6,367 nucleotides of DNA, taken from the NCBI GenBank assembly GCA_937897665.1, contig CALCPB010000856.1, forward strand, positions 1 to 6,367. Reading direction: 5' to 3'. This stretch comes from an uncultured Halomicronema sp. Its GTDB lineage: Bacteria; Cyanobacteriota; Cyanobacteriia; Phormidesmidales; Phormidesmidaceae. The translations under genes were made by a program, and so were the position numbers. Positions 1 to 6,087 of the stretch are shown one piece after another (within the stretch, counting starts at the first letter, position 1; each line of letters begins with the position of its first letter). The notes beneath the pieces are model-generated. The model did not search any database. It had not been told where the DNA came from and saw only the letters and a list, made by a program, of their open reading frames with translations.

Positions 1-84
1 GGCTGGGTGATGGAGCTTTGAATAGTTTCCCTGGAGAATCGAGACTTTAGAGTGGCGGTGAGTGGCTGGTCGAAGAGTCGTTCT
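1..84. other. Short flank downstream of the hydrolase fusion gene
   Basis: This is the 3' flank of the minus-strand fusion gene, whose TAA stop lies at 85-87. I see no convincing hairpin with a following T-run on either strand, no start of another gene and no RNA gene. The neighbouring gene presumably lies outside the window. Confidence 0.5.
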
Positions 85-2592
85 TTACTGATTCAGGCAA
101 AACTCGGTTTTATTGAGCGTGACCGGATAAGCCGCCTCAAACCAGTCAGTGGCGATCGCGTTCTCCGCATCGCTAACGAGGAACTGGTTGACAGTGGTAC
201 GCCATTCTGAGTCATTGTTCGGCAAGATGAGACCATAAAAGTCGCACGTTAGCGGCAGCTCAGGAATCAGGGAAAAGTCCTGTACCGACCCCTGATCGCG
301 CCGTACTTGGGCGTAGGACAAAATGCCATCCCCAACGAACGCGTCGATTTCGCCCGTGGTGGCAGCGGCAATCCCCTCTTGGCGACCTTCTGCTCCCGAA
401 AACAGCACGATGTCCGCATTCGGATACGTCTCTTCGACAAACGTTCGCGTGGTGGAATTGCTCAACACGCCCAACCGCACATCCGTCAGCGGCGTGTTGG
501 GATTGACGCTGGCTTCGTTGCCCACCGGCACTAAAAACTGCGTACTCGCCACAAAGAAAGGACTAGTGAAGATGACCCCTTCTACATCATTGCGAATGGT
601 GTTGGGGCCACATTCGAGATGCACGTCGTTGTTGCGCACCAGCTCAAAGCGATTGTCTAACGTTGACGTGAGTTCAGCGATTTCCACGTCAACCGGTCGC
701 TTGAGGGTTTGGGTCAGATAGCGACTCAGGCCGATCGCTAAATCGCCGCAGTAGCCATCCCAGGCATTTTGACGATTGATGAAACCAAACGGCGCAGCAT
801 CTTTGCGAAGGGCGATGCGTAGCACGCCGGTTTCTTCAATTTCAGTCAAGATACTCTCTGGGCGCGGCGGCACCGTCGCGGCGATCGCGGGTGGAATGAT
901 CGGCACCGGGGCCGACTGACCATAGGCCATTTCAATTTGCTCCGGCGTTAGTGACGTAATAATATCCACTGTCATCGGCTGCTCGGCACTGATCTGTTCG
1001 CCATATTGGGCTGTGAGATAGGGCAAATAGGCGTCATCACCCCGCAGATACACGTTCCAAAAGGCCACACTGAGGGCCTGATAGTACGCGGCCCCGACCT
1101 CTCGGTGTTCGCCCGCAATGAGCTTCAAGAATCCCGCGGCATCGCGCCCCGGTTTCGACGAAAAATGCGTACCCACATCGAGCATGGCCAGATATTTGGA
1201 CTCCGTCTGCAGCCAGATAAACGGATGAAACTGCTCGGTCACTACGGGCGAAACAATATCCTTAGAGCCCGACACCATGAGCAGCGGCACATCGATTTGA
1301 CCCATCCCTTCGGGGCCATACAGCGCCGCCCCGAGGGGATGCCCTGCCACCACTGCTGTCACCCGAGAATCTTTCAGGTCGTAGTTTTGGGGCGGCAGAT
1401 ACTGTGCCCGACATTCTAAATAGAGGGCCACGTTGAGCAAGACATTCTCGCGATCGCAGGCTTCTACCAAACGGGCGTAATTGATCTCCGCGCCGGCGAG
1501 TGCCAGGGTGGTCGAGCTGCCGAGCGAGTCACCGGCCACGCCAATATGGTTCAAATCAAGCACCGCTGCCCATTCCGGCGATTCTGCCACTAGCGACTCT
1601 AATTTGTCGATTAAAAACGAGATCTCTTGAGGGCGGTTAATAAACTCCATCGGGCTGAGCAAGGTGTTGAGCCGCCCCTGCAGATAGACCTCGCGATAGG
1701 CCAGGTCACTGCCGACATGGTCGGGCACCACCACGATAAAACCGTAGGACGCCAGGTGCTCAGCCAGAAAGGTGAAGCTCTCTTTGACGTCGCCAAACCC
1801 GTGGGAAATAATCACAATCGGGGTCGGCCCAGTCAGGCCGCTGGGCAGGTAAATGTCTGAGTCAAAGTCATAGTTGACCGATAGCCCCGTTTGAGTCTGC
1901 CGCAGGGCCGGATTGGTAACAGCGATCGTTAGCCGCGTAAATTGCCAGGCGCCGGGCTGGCGCAAATCGGCCAGCCCCGCGGTGCTGAGTCCATTGGCTG
2001 CCGCTGCTTCTGCCGTTGCCTGTGCCTGCACGGCCGCCACCACGGCATTGTTATAGCTAAAGTAAATTGCTAGCTCACGGCGTAACGCCAGCAAATCACC
2101 CAGTTCAATCTCTAAGGCCGGGGTCGGAATCTCTCGCAAGACATCAATGATGGTCCACCCTGATCGATCCGCCTTAGCCGCTGCACCGATCACCGCCGCG
2201 CGTAGGGCTTTTTGGCCATTTACGCCGCGATACACCTGAAAGACTTTGCCGAGGTTAAATAGAGCATCTCGACCCAAAGGCGAATAGGCCAGACTATCGA
2301 CTGTGACCACATCCAACGGTAGTCGGCGGTTCAATCCCTGCCGTAACGCCGCCAGCGTCTCCTCATTCATAAACCGGGCGTATAGGGCAAAATCGTCCGT
2401 GATTTCCCCGGTTTGGGCAAACGTCTCCAGCGAGTCCACCGATAAGTCAAACAACAAGGGGCCGCCCACCAACAGTCTGATCGTCTCTGCACTTTGCACC
2501 GGTCGCGGTAAGACGACCTCAGTGGCCAGGCCGATCGCGACGAGGGCCGCAGTTGAGAAACCAGTTTGTAAAAATCGGCGGAGTCTTTTCAT
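85..2592 (-). CDS. Exported DUF1400 alpha/beta hydrolase fused to a family-3 solute-binding domain
   Basis: Predicted 835-residue periplasmic protein with two functional parts. Residues 1-35 form a signal peptide: basic MKRLRR, a hydrophobic core, and likely cleavage after VQSA. Residues 36 to about 165 match the cyanobacterial DUF1400 module (Sec-exported, with the SVDSLETFA-TGEI pattern). Residues about 255-540 are an alpha/beta hydrolase of the dienelactone-hydrolase/PAF-acetylhydrolase type: oxyanion strand with SHGFG (263-267), nucleophile elbow GDSLG with Ser356, acid Asp445 in SGSKD, and His476 in GTHFS. Cys379 and Cys394 sit in a spacing I associate with this family. A Pro-rich linker (about 562-578) leads to a complete SBP_bac_3-type domain (about 580-821) with EETGVLRIALR, the GYCGDLAIGL segment and ECGPNTI. 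The start was moved to the ATG at 2592: an in-frame TTG at 2664 would put 24 extra residues before the signal peptide. Neither start has a strong Shine-Dalgarno. The hydrolase substrate (ester or lipid) and the bound ligand are unknown. The two-part architecture is seen directly; joint function is inference. Confidence 0.9.
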   Translation of the reverse strand: MKRLRRFLQTGFSTAALVAIGLATEVVLPRPVQSAETIRLLVGGPLLFDLSVDSLETFAQTGEITDDFALYARFMNEETLAALRQGLNRRLPLDVVTVDSLAYSPLGRDALFNLGKVFQVYRGVNGQKALRAAVIGAAAKADRSGWTIIDVLREIPTPALEIELGDLLALRRELAIYFSYNNAVVAAVQAQATAEAAAANGLSTAGLADLRQPGAWQFTRLTIAVTNPALRQTQTGLSVNYDFDSDIYLPSGLTGPTPIVIISHGFGDVKESFTFLAEHLASYGFIVVVPDHVGSDLAYREVYLQGRLNTLLSPMEFINRPQEISFLIDKLESLVAESPEWAAVLDLNHIGVAGDSLGSSTTLALAGAEINYARLVEACDRENVLLNVALYLECRAQYLPPQNYDLKDSRVTAVVAGHPLGAALYGPEGMGQIDVPLLMVSGSKDIVSPVVTEQFHPFIWLQTESKYLAMLDVGTHFSSKPGRDAAGFLKLIAGEHREVGAAYYQALSVAFWNVYLRGDDAYLPYLTAQYGEQISAEQPMTVDIITSLTPEQIEMAYGQSAPVPIIPPAIAATVPPRPESILTEIEETGVLRIALRKDAAPFGFINRQNAWDGYCGDLAIGLSRYLTQTLKRPVDVEIAELTSTLDNRFELVRNNDVHLECGPNTIRNDVEGVIFTSPFFVASTQFLVPVGNEASVNPNTPLTDVRLGVLSNSTTRTFVEETYPNADIVLFSGAEGRQEGIAAATTGEIDAFVGDGILSYAQVRRDQGSVQDFSLIPELPLTCDFYGLILPNNDSEWRTTVNQFLVSDAENAIATDWFEAAYPVTLNKTEFCLNQ

Positions 2593-2611
2593 TCCAGGTT
2601 GGCCTAAACGT

Positions 2612-2639
2612 GGGGGATTGCCACCTTTAGAGGGGGAAT
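2612..2639. repeat. GGGGGA-type direct near-repeat in the leader of the fusion gene
   Basis: Two G-rich octamers, GGGGGATT (2612-2619) and GGGGGAAT (2632-2639), lie 20 bases apart, just upstream of the preferred ATG at 2592. Dispersed repeats rich in GGGGGA or TCCCCC are common between genes in cyanobacteria, so this may be one copy. Only one such unit is seen in this window, so family membership is inference. Confidence 0.25.
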
Positions 2640-2701
2640 CCGTCAGGAGAATTTTTCGATGCAATCATCACTCTACCGGCATCTGGTGACGGCACTTCCT
2701 T

Positions 2702-2714
2702 AAAACCAGGTTTT
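2702..2714. promoter_or_regulatory. Perfect palindrome, possible operator
   Basis: AAAACC and GGTTTT are exact inverted arms around a single A. The site lies about 110 bases upstream of the fusion-gene ATG and about 290 upstream of the cryptochrome start. The length and symmetry fit a dimeric regulator site. No run of T follows in either direction, so a terminator is less likely. No named regulator can be assigned. Confidence 0.25.
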
Positions 2715-2840
2715 CAATGCAGGCGGGGCTCAGCATCGCTCCGGCCCAGGTTTGACGAAGAAAATTCTGGTCATTTTCCCGTCGCCATGCGGCCGGTTTG
2801 ATTAGGCTCTAGGGGGACACGATCTCGCCGTTCTGAGCCA

Positions 2841-2852
2841 GACCATCTGGTC
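2841..2852. promoter_or_regulatory. Inverted repeat upstream of the cryptochrome gene, possible operator
   Basis: GACCA and TGGTC are 5-base inverted arms around TC. An alternative pairing, CCAG with CTGG, covers 2839-2850. It lies about 155 bases upstream of the cryptochrome start, next to a HIP1 octamer. Arms this short can arise by chance, so an operator role is only a possibility. Confidence 0.18.
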
Positions 2853-2968
2853 AACCGGCGATCGCCACCCACCGACCGCGCTCCCCAGCAGCTCTGCCCG
2901 ATCCCTTGCCGGATCTATCGCTAGTGCCTTGGCAGCCATTTACCAGAGTCGTTAAGGTCAAACGGTGG

Positions 2969-3010
2969 ATGAACACACATTTGCCCGAGTCATTGTCAGC
3001 GTCTAAATGA
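2969..3010 (+). CDS. Possible 13-residue leader ORF overlapping the cryptochrome start
   Basis: An ATG at 2969 opens a short frame (MNTHLPESLSASK) whose TGA overlaps the cryptochrome ATG in the sequence ATGA at 3007-3010. This is the arrangement used for translational coupling. The cryptochrome itself has no clear Shine-Dalgarno sequence. Upstream of 2969 there is AAGG (2954-2957), somewhat far away, and GGTGG immediately adjacent. The same frame stays open back to 2837, with TTG (2906) and GTG (2924) as other possible starts, so a somewhat longer small protein is possible. The overlap is seen directly; translation and coupling are inference, and a chance frame is quite possible. Confidence 0.2.
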   Translation: MNTHLPESLSASK

Positions 3011-4470
3011 AAGTTCTGATTTGGTTTCGTAACGATCTGCGCCTGCACGATCATGTCCCCCTGCACAAAGCCCTCAAAGCAGGCGCTGAGGTCATTCCGG
3101 TCTATTGTTTTGACCCCCGACAGTTTGGGCAAACCGCCTTTGGCTTTCCCAAAACCGGCTCATTCCGGGCGCAATTTTTGATCGAAAGCGTGGCCGACTT
3201 GCGGCGATCGCTGCAGCAGCGCGGCAGCAATCTGATTATCCGCACGGGTCTACCGGAAGCGGTCTTACCCGCGCTAGCCGCTGAGGTGCAGGCTGACGCG
3301 ATCGCCTGGCATGCTGAAGTCACTGCCGAAGAAACTGCCGTCGAGGCGGCGATCACGATGCGAATCAAAGCGGCGGGCCAGCGGGTGCAGACTGACTGGG
3401 GTGCTACCCTCTATCACCCGGACGATTTGCCCTTTGCGGTGGCAAAGCTGCCGAAGGTGTTTACCCAGTTTCGCAAACAGGTAGAGCGTGACAGCACTGT
3501 GCGTGAGGCGCTGCCGACCCCGACTCAGCTGCCGCCCGTGCCCACGAGCCTTGACCCCGGCACCTTGCCGATATTAACCAGCCTGGGGCTAGCTGCGCCA
3601 GAGCCCGATCAACGTGCCGTATTGGCCTTTGTCGGTGGTGAAACGGCGGGGCTCGCTCGCTTGCAAGACTATATCTGGGAGACCGACTGCCTCAAGGTCT
3701 ATAAACAGACGCGCAACGGCATGCTGGGAGCTAACTATTCGTCCAAGTTTTCGCCCTGGCTGGCTCTGGGATGCCTCTCGCCCCGCCAAATCTACCAGTC
3801 TGTGCAGCAGTATGAAACGGCGCGCGTGCGTAACGACTCGACCTACTGGCTTATTTTTGAACTGCTGTGGCGCGATTATTTTCGCTGGGTCTGCCAAAAG
3901 CACGGCGATCGCGTTTTCTATGCATCTGGACTCAGAGGCTTAGACATTGCCTGGAAGCAAGACTGGCCCCGATTTGACGCTTGGTGCCAGGGGCAAACGG
4001 GCTATCCGCTGGTTGATGCCAACATGCGCGAATTAGCTGCCACAGGCTTTATGTCGAACCGAGGGCGGCAAAACGTGGCCAGCTTTTTGACCAAAAATTT
4101 GGGCATTGACTGGCGGATGGGGGCCGAGTGGTTTGAATCGCTGCTGATTGATTATGACGTGTGCAGCAACTGGGGCAATTGGAACTATACCGCTGGCGTC
4201 GGTAACGATGCGCGGGGCTTCCGCTACTTCAACATTCCGAAGCAGTCTAAGGATTATGACCCCGAGGGCGCCTACGCCAAGCATTGGCTGCCTGAGCTGC
4301 AGGCACTCCCGCCCAAAAAAGTTCACTCCCCTTGGCTGTTGCAGCCCGTTGAGCAAAAACGCTTTGGCGTGCAACTTGGGGTTGACTATCCTCACCCCGT
4401 CGTTGATTTGCAAAAGTCGGTCGCAGCGAATGAACAAATCTACAACGCGGCGCGATCGCGGCACGGCTGA
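3007..4470 (+). CDS. cry: DASH-family cryptochrome / single-stranded DNA photolyase
   Basis: A 487-residue flavoprotein of the photolyase/cryptochrome family, DASH class. DASH proteins bind FAD and usually methenyltetrahydrofolate, and use blue light to repair cyclobutane pyrimidine dimers, mainly in single-stranded DNA; some also act in signalling. The N-terminal antenna domain opens with WFRNDLRLHDH (6-16) and has the DASH-like FDPRQFG (35-41) and KTG-FRA (49-55) stretches. The FAD domain shows SSKFSPWLALGCLSPR (245-260), ELLWRDYFRW (285-294), TGYPLVDANMRELAATGFM (331-349) and CSNWGNWNYTAGVGND (386-401). Placed against E. coli photolyase, the electron-transfer tryptophans W306, W359 and W382 correspond to W316, W369 and W392, all at a constant offset of +10. 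The C-terminal tail (about 438-480) is of the cyanobacterial DASH type. An in-frame TAA directly before the ATG limits the start. Length and motifs are complete, with no sign of damage. Cytoplasmic location is inferred from the lack of a signal peptide. Confidence 0.96.
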   Translation: MKVLIWFRNDLRLHDHVPLHKALKAGAEVIPVYCFDPRQFGQTAFGFPKTGSFRAQFLIESVADLRRSLQQRGSNLIIRTGLPEAVLPALAAEVQADAIAWHAEVTAEETAVEAAITMRIKAAGQRVQTDWGATLYHPDDLPFAVAKLPKVFTQFRKQVERDSTVREALPTPTQLPPVPTSLDPGTLPILTSLGLAAPEPDQRAVLAFVGGETAGLARLQDYIWETDCLKVYKQTRNGMLGANYSSKFSPWLALGCLSPRQIYQSVQQYETARVRNDSTYWLIFELLWRDYFRWVCQKHGDRVFYASGLRGLDIAWKQDWPRFDAWCQGQTGYPLVDANMRELAATGFMSNRGRQNVASFLTKNLGIDWRMGAEWFESLLIDYDVCSNWGNWNYTAGVGNDARGFRYFNIPKQSKDYDPEGAYAKHWLPELQALPPKKVHSPWLLQPVEQKRFGVQLGVDYPHPVVDLQKSVAANEQIYNAARSRHG

Positions 4471-4602
4471 GTGGCTTCCCCTGAACAACTCTGGTTGATA
4501 CTCATGATGCAGAAACTCCTGACTTGGCAACGGTGGCGACCACGCTCCCCAATGAAGCGATGTAGGATAGAACCGTGTAGGAGCAGTTAAGAGGTTTAAG
4601 GG

Positions 4603-4815
4603 ATGTTTTTGGACGAACTAACGCCATTTTTGCAAGAATTAACCCGGCAGCCAGTGGCTTTTTTAGGTGGGTTTGTCTCTGGCGCTTTACGCCTCAACCT
4701 CGACGATGATCCCGTGAAATCTTGGCTGGGCAAGCAAAACGTGGAAGTCTCTAACGATGATGACTTCGGCAATGGGGGTACGGACAACAGTCCCCAGAAA
4801 ATTTCTATCGATTAA
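4603..4815 (+). CDS. Small acidic protein of unknown function (70 residues)
   Basis: I do not recognise a named family, although the N-terminal half has the look of a conserved small cyanobacterial protein. Residues 1-40 form a compact region with PVAFLGGFVSGALRL (17-31), which is hydrophobic and Gly-rich and could be an amphipathic or membrane-touching helix. Residues 41-70 are polar and Asp/Asn-rich (NDDDFGNGG) and probably disordered. There is no clear signal peptide. The start is supported by GAGG at 4591-4594, 8 bases before the ATG. A -10-like TAGGAT lies at 4563-4568, but I found no properly spaced -35. The gene lies 132 bases after the cryptochrome stop in the same direction, so it could be co-transcribed or have its own promoter. 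A hairpin begins 16 bases after the stop. The reading frame is likely real because of the Shine-Dalgarno and the composition break; the function is unknown. Confidence 0.7.
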   Translation: MFLDELTPFLQELTRQPVAFLGGFVSGALRLNLDDDPVKSWLGKQNVEVSNDDDFGNGGTDNSPQKISID

Positions 4816-4830
4816 TCGGCTGTGATCGCC

Positions 4831-4859
4831 ATAGACCTGGTTTTCCGTAACCAGGCTAT
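4831..4859 (+). terminator. Stem-loop after the small acidic protein gene
   Basis: ATAG-(A)-CCTGGTT (4831-4842) pairs with AACCAGGCTAT (4849-4859). This gives an 11-base-pair stem with one bulged A (4835) and a 6-base loop. It starts 16 bases after the stop of the small gene. No T-run follows, so it is not a standard intrinsic terminator. It could be a 3' end-stabilising hairpin or an atypical terminator. Confidence 0.45.
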
Positions 4860-5004
4860 CTGTGCTTATGCCCTGGTTTCCCGGCACTGCCAAGGTTGCC
4901 TGGGTAATTTAAGCATCGCGACTGGGGTTAGAGCATTTCCGCTAATTCCCGAGCAAACAGCTGCAGAGGCTGGCACGACGCTCGAATTCGTGGCTGAGTC
5001 AGTA

Positions 5005-5019
5005 CCGGCAGCGAGCCGG
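5005..5019 (-). terminator. Weak GC-rich hairpin after the TPR gene
   Basis: CCGGC and GCCGG form a perfect 5-base-pair stem around a 5-base loop, 23 bases downstream of the TPR gene stop when read on the minus strand. There is no T-run behind it. It is the best terminator candidate on that side of the convergent gap, but the stem is short. Confidence 0.25.
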
Positions 5020-5042
5020 ATGATTTTGCCGATGACACCCGC

Positions 5043-5738
5043 TTAAGCAGCCGGCACAAGCTCGTCTAACCAGACCAGTACGTCGCAGCGGTACGAATTT
5101 TGGCTCAAGCGGGTGGCGCTGGTGGGTAACGAGAAGGCCTGCAATGCTCGCCGATAGTCCGCGATCGCGCCGTTCCAATCACCGCACAGGTGATAAGTAC
5201 GGCCCCGTTCGGCGTAGATTTCGCCAGGCATTTTGTGGAATAACAGGGCCTCGTCCAGCTCTGCTAAGGCCACGTCGTAGCAGCCCAGCCCGCGTAGGGT
5301 AATGGCTCGATTGATCCGCGCTTTGATATGAAAGGGATCAAGGTCAATGGTGCGCTCATAATCTTGCAGGGCGTGAATGGCATCGCCCTGCGCCGCATAG
5401 CAGTTAGCGCGATTGTTGTAAGCCGCTGGCAGCTCAGGATTGAGCGCGATCGCCCGATCAAAGTCTGAAATCGCTCGCTGGGCCTGGCCATTCCAGAGGT
5501 AGATGAGCCCCCGGTTGTTGAAATCTTCAGCCGTGACGGCATGGTGGCGAATGAGACGGCTGGAGAGGGCGATCGCGTGAGCCAAATCGCCTTGTCCAAC
5601 GGCGTGACGGACGTGCTGACGCATCTGCTTAGCGGCCTCTCGCGACTGCTCTGCGGAGCCACGACGCTTTGAGGGCCTCGGTGCCCTAACAACAGACAGA
5701 TTGCTTTTATGGCGATTGGGGTAGATACGACGAGGCAT
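5043..5738 (-). CDS. Tetratricopeptide repeat protein with a basic N-terminus
   Basis: A 231-residue protein built of 34-residue TPR units, which form helical scaffolds for protein-protein contacts. Residues 1-27 are strongly basic (MPRRIYPNRH, then RPSKRR) and could be disordered or bind nucleic acid or acidic partners. Residues 35-68 are a degenerate unit. Units at 70-103, 104-137, 138-171 and 172-205 are in exact 34-residue register with the usual W/L-G-Y-A-F-A-P pattern, for example YNNRANCYAAQGD and IALNPE. Residues 206-231 look like a capping helix. I see no signal peptide or membrane segment, so it is probably cytoplasmic. The preferred start is the ATG at 5738, because GGAGG (5747-5751 on the complement) lies 8 bases ahead of it. 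A GTG at 5744 is in frame but sits almost on the Shine-Dalgarno. The gene converges with the small acidic gene. The partner and pathway cannot be read from the sequence. Confidence 0.9.
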   Translation of the reverse strand: MPRRIYPNRHKSNLSVVRAPRPSKRRGSAEQSREAAKQMRQHVRHAVGQGDLAHAIALSSRLIRHHAVTAEDFNNRGLIYLWNGQAQRAISDFDRAIALNPELPAAYNNRANCYAAQGDAIHALQDYERTIDLDPFHIKARINRAITLRGLGCYDVALAELDEALLFHKMPGEIYAERGRTYHLCGDWNGAIADYRRALQAFSLPTSATRLSQNSYRCDVLVWLDELVPAA

Positions 5739-5830
5739 AGCCACTTCCTCCGAGGGCTGAGGGGAGACGTACGATGCACATCTGAGAAACTAGACGATGA
5801 GACTGGAGTTTTGTTCTGGACTTGATCCCA

Positions 5831-5843
5831 GCTCCTAAGGAGC
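5831..5843. promoter_or_regulatory. Perfect palindrome upstream of the TPR gene
   Basis: GCTCCT and AGGAGC are exact inverted arms around one A, about 95 bases upstream of the TPR start. It may be an operator or a small RNA hairpin in a long leader. The arm TAAGGAG also resembles a Shine-Dalgarno on the plus strand. However, the next plus-strand ATG (5860) is 17 bases away and opens only about 20 codons. Confidence 0.25.
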
Positions 5844-5908
5844 CAAAGTACTGAGTCCGATGTCTCGTTCTGTTGGCATATTTGCACCCGACTTCAGGGA
5901 AACCAACC

Positions 5909-5936
5909 GAGTAATCTCGTAGAGACTTAACTACTC
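5909..5936. other. Imperfect nested hairpin in the TPR upstream region
   Basis: GAGTA (5909-5913) can pair with TACTC (5932-5936), and inside it TCTC pairs with GAGA around a GTA loop, leaving a small asymmetric internal loop. An alternative pairing, CGAG with CTCG, covers 5908-5919. It could fold in RNA from either strand. It has no T-run and no match to a riboswitch that I know. Confidence 0.2.
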
Positions 5937-6087
5937 CAATGTCTTTACACAGCTTTCACGCTCGTTTTTCCGTAAAATCTCGGTAATGTCTCAGGCTCGT
6001 TACAGGATCGCATCAATATGTCATCGCTTACTGACGAGCATTCAGGCCTGATCATGGCGTTGTCCGAGCCCATCAGCGCGGTTGTTT

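Larger units (their letters stand above)
2593..3006. promoter_or_regulatory. Divergent intergenic region between the hydrolase fusion and cryptochrome genes
   Basis: This gap of about 414 bases must carry the promoters of both divergent genes. I could not assign a pair of -35/-10 boxes with normal spacing for either. It contains a perfect inverted repeat AAAACC-A-GGTTTT (2702-2714), a second one GACCA-TC-TGGTC (2841-2852), one HIP1 octamer (2858-2865) and a G-run near-repeat (2612-2639). The plus-strand frame ending at 3010 is open from 2837. No cyanobacterial LexA-type box was recognised. Which regulator, if any, uses the palindromes is unknown. Confidence 0.45.
5745..6087. promoter_or_regulatory. 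Upstream region of the TPR gene, no confident gene
   Basis: This stretch holds no coding frame I can support and no recognisable RNA gene. It is less GC-rich than the genes around it. It presumably contains the TPR promoter on the minus strand. One weak candidate is TTGGTT and AAATAT with a 17-base spacer, on the complement of about 5877-5905, but each box matches consensus at only three positions. The region also holds a perfect palindrome at 5831-5843, an imperfect hairpin at 5909-5936 and a 10-base palindrome TCAGGCCTGA at 6042-6051. On the plus strand TAAAAT (5973-5978) looks like a -10 box but lacks a correctly spaced -35. Confidence 0.4.

Noticed and set aside
307..721. Plus-strand frames antisense to the solute-binding domain
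   Set aside because: They are shadows of a strongly supported minus-strand gene, with no independent start signals or recognisable motifs.
2318..2350. GGTTCAATCC motif resembling a tRNA T-arm
   Set aside because: It lies inside the coding sequence of the fusion gene. No acceptor stem or anticodon arm can be built around it.
2593..2664. N-terminal extension of the fusion protein from the TTG at 2664
   Set aside because: It would put 24 polar residues, encoded partly by a G-rich repeat, ahead of a textbook signal peptide. The ATG at 2592 gives a normal exported protein.
4822..5046. Plus-strand 74-codon frame starting with GTG between the small acidic gene and the TPR stop
   Set aside because: It starts 6 bases after the previous stop with no Shine-Dalgarno, contains the 11-bp hairpin near its start, and its peptide has no recognisable pattern. 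It also runs over the convergent gap into the TPR stop. A chance frame is more likely.
5845..5860. AGTACT, resembling half of a cyanobacterial LexA box
   Set aside because: The second half with correct spacing is missing, so it does not fit the consensus I know.
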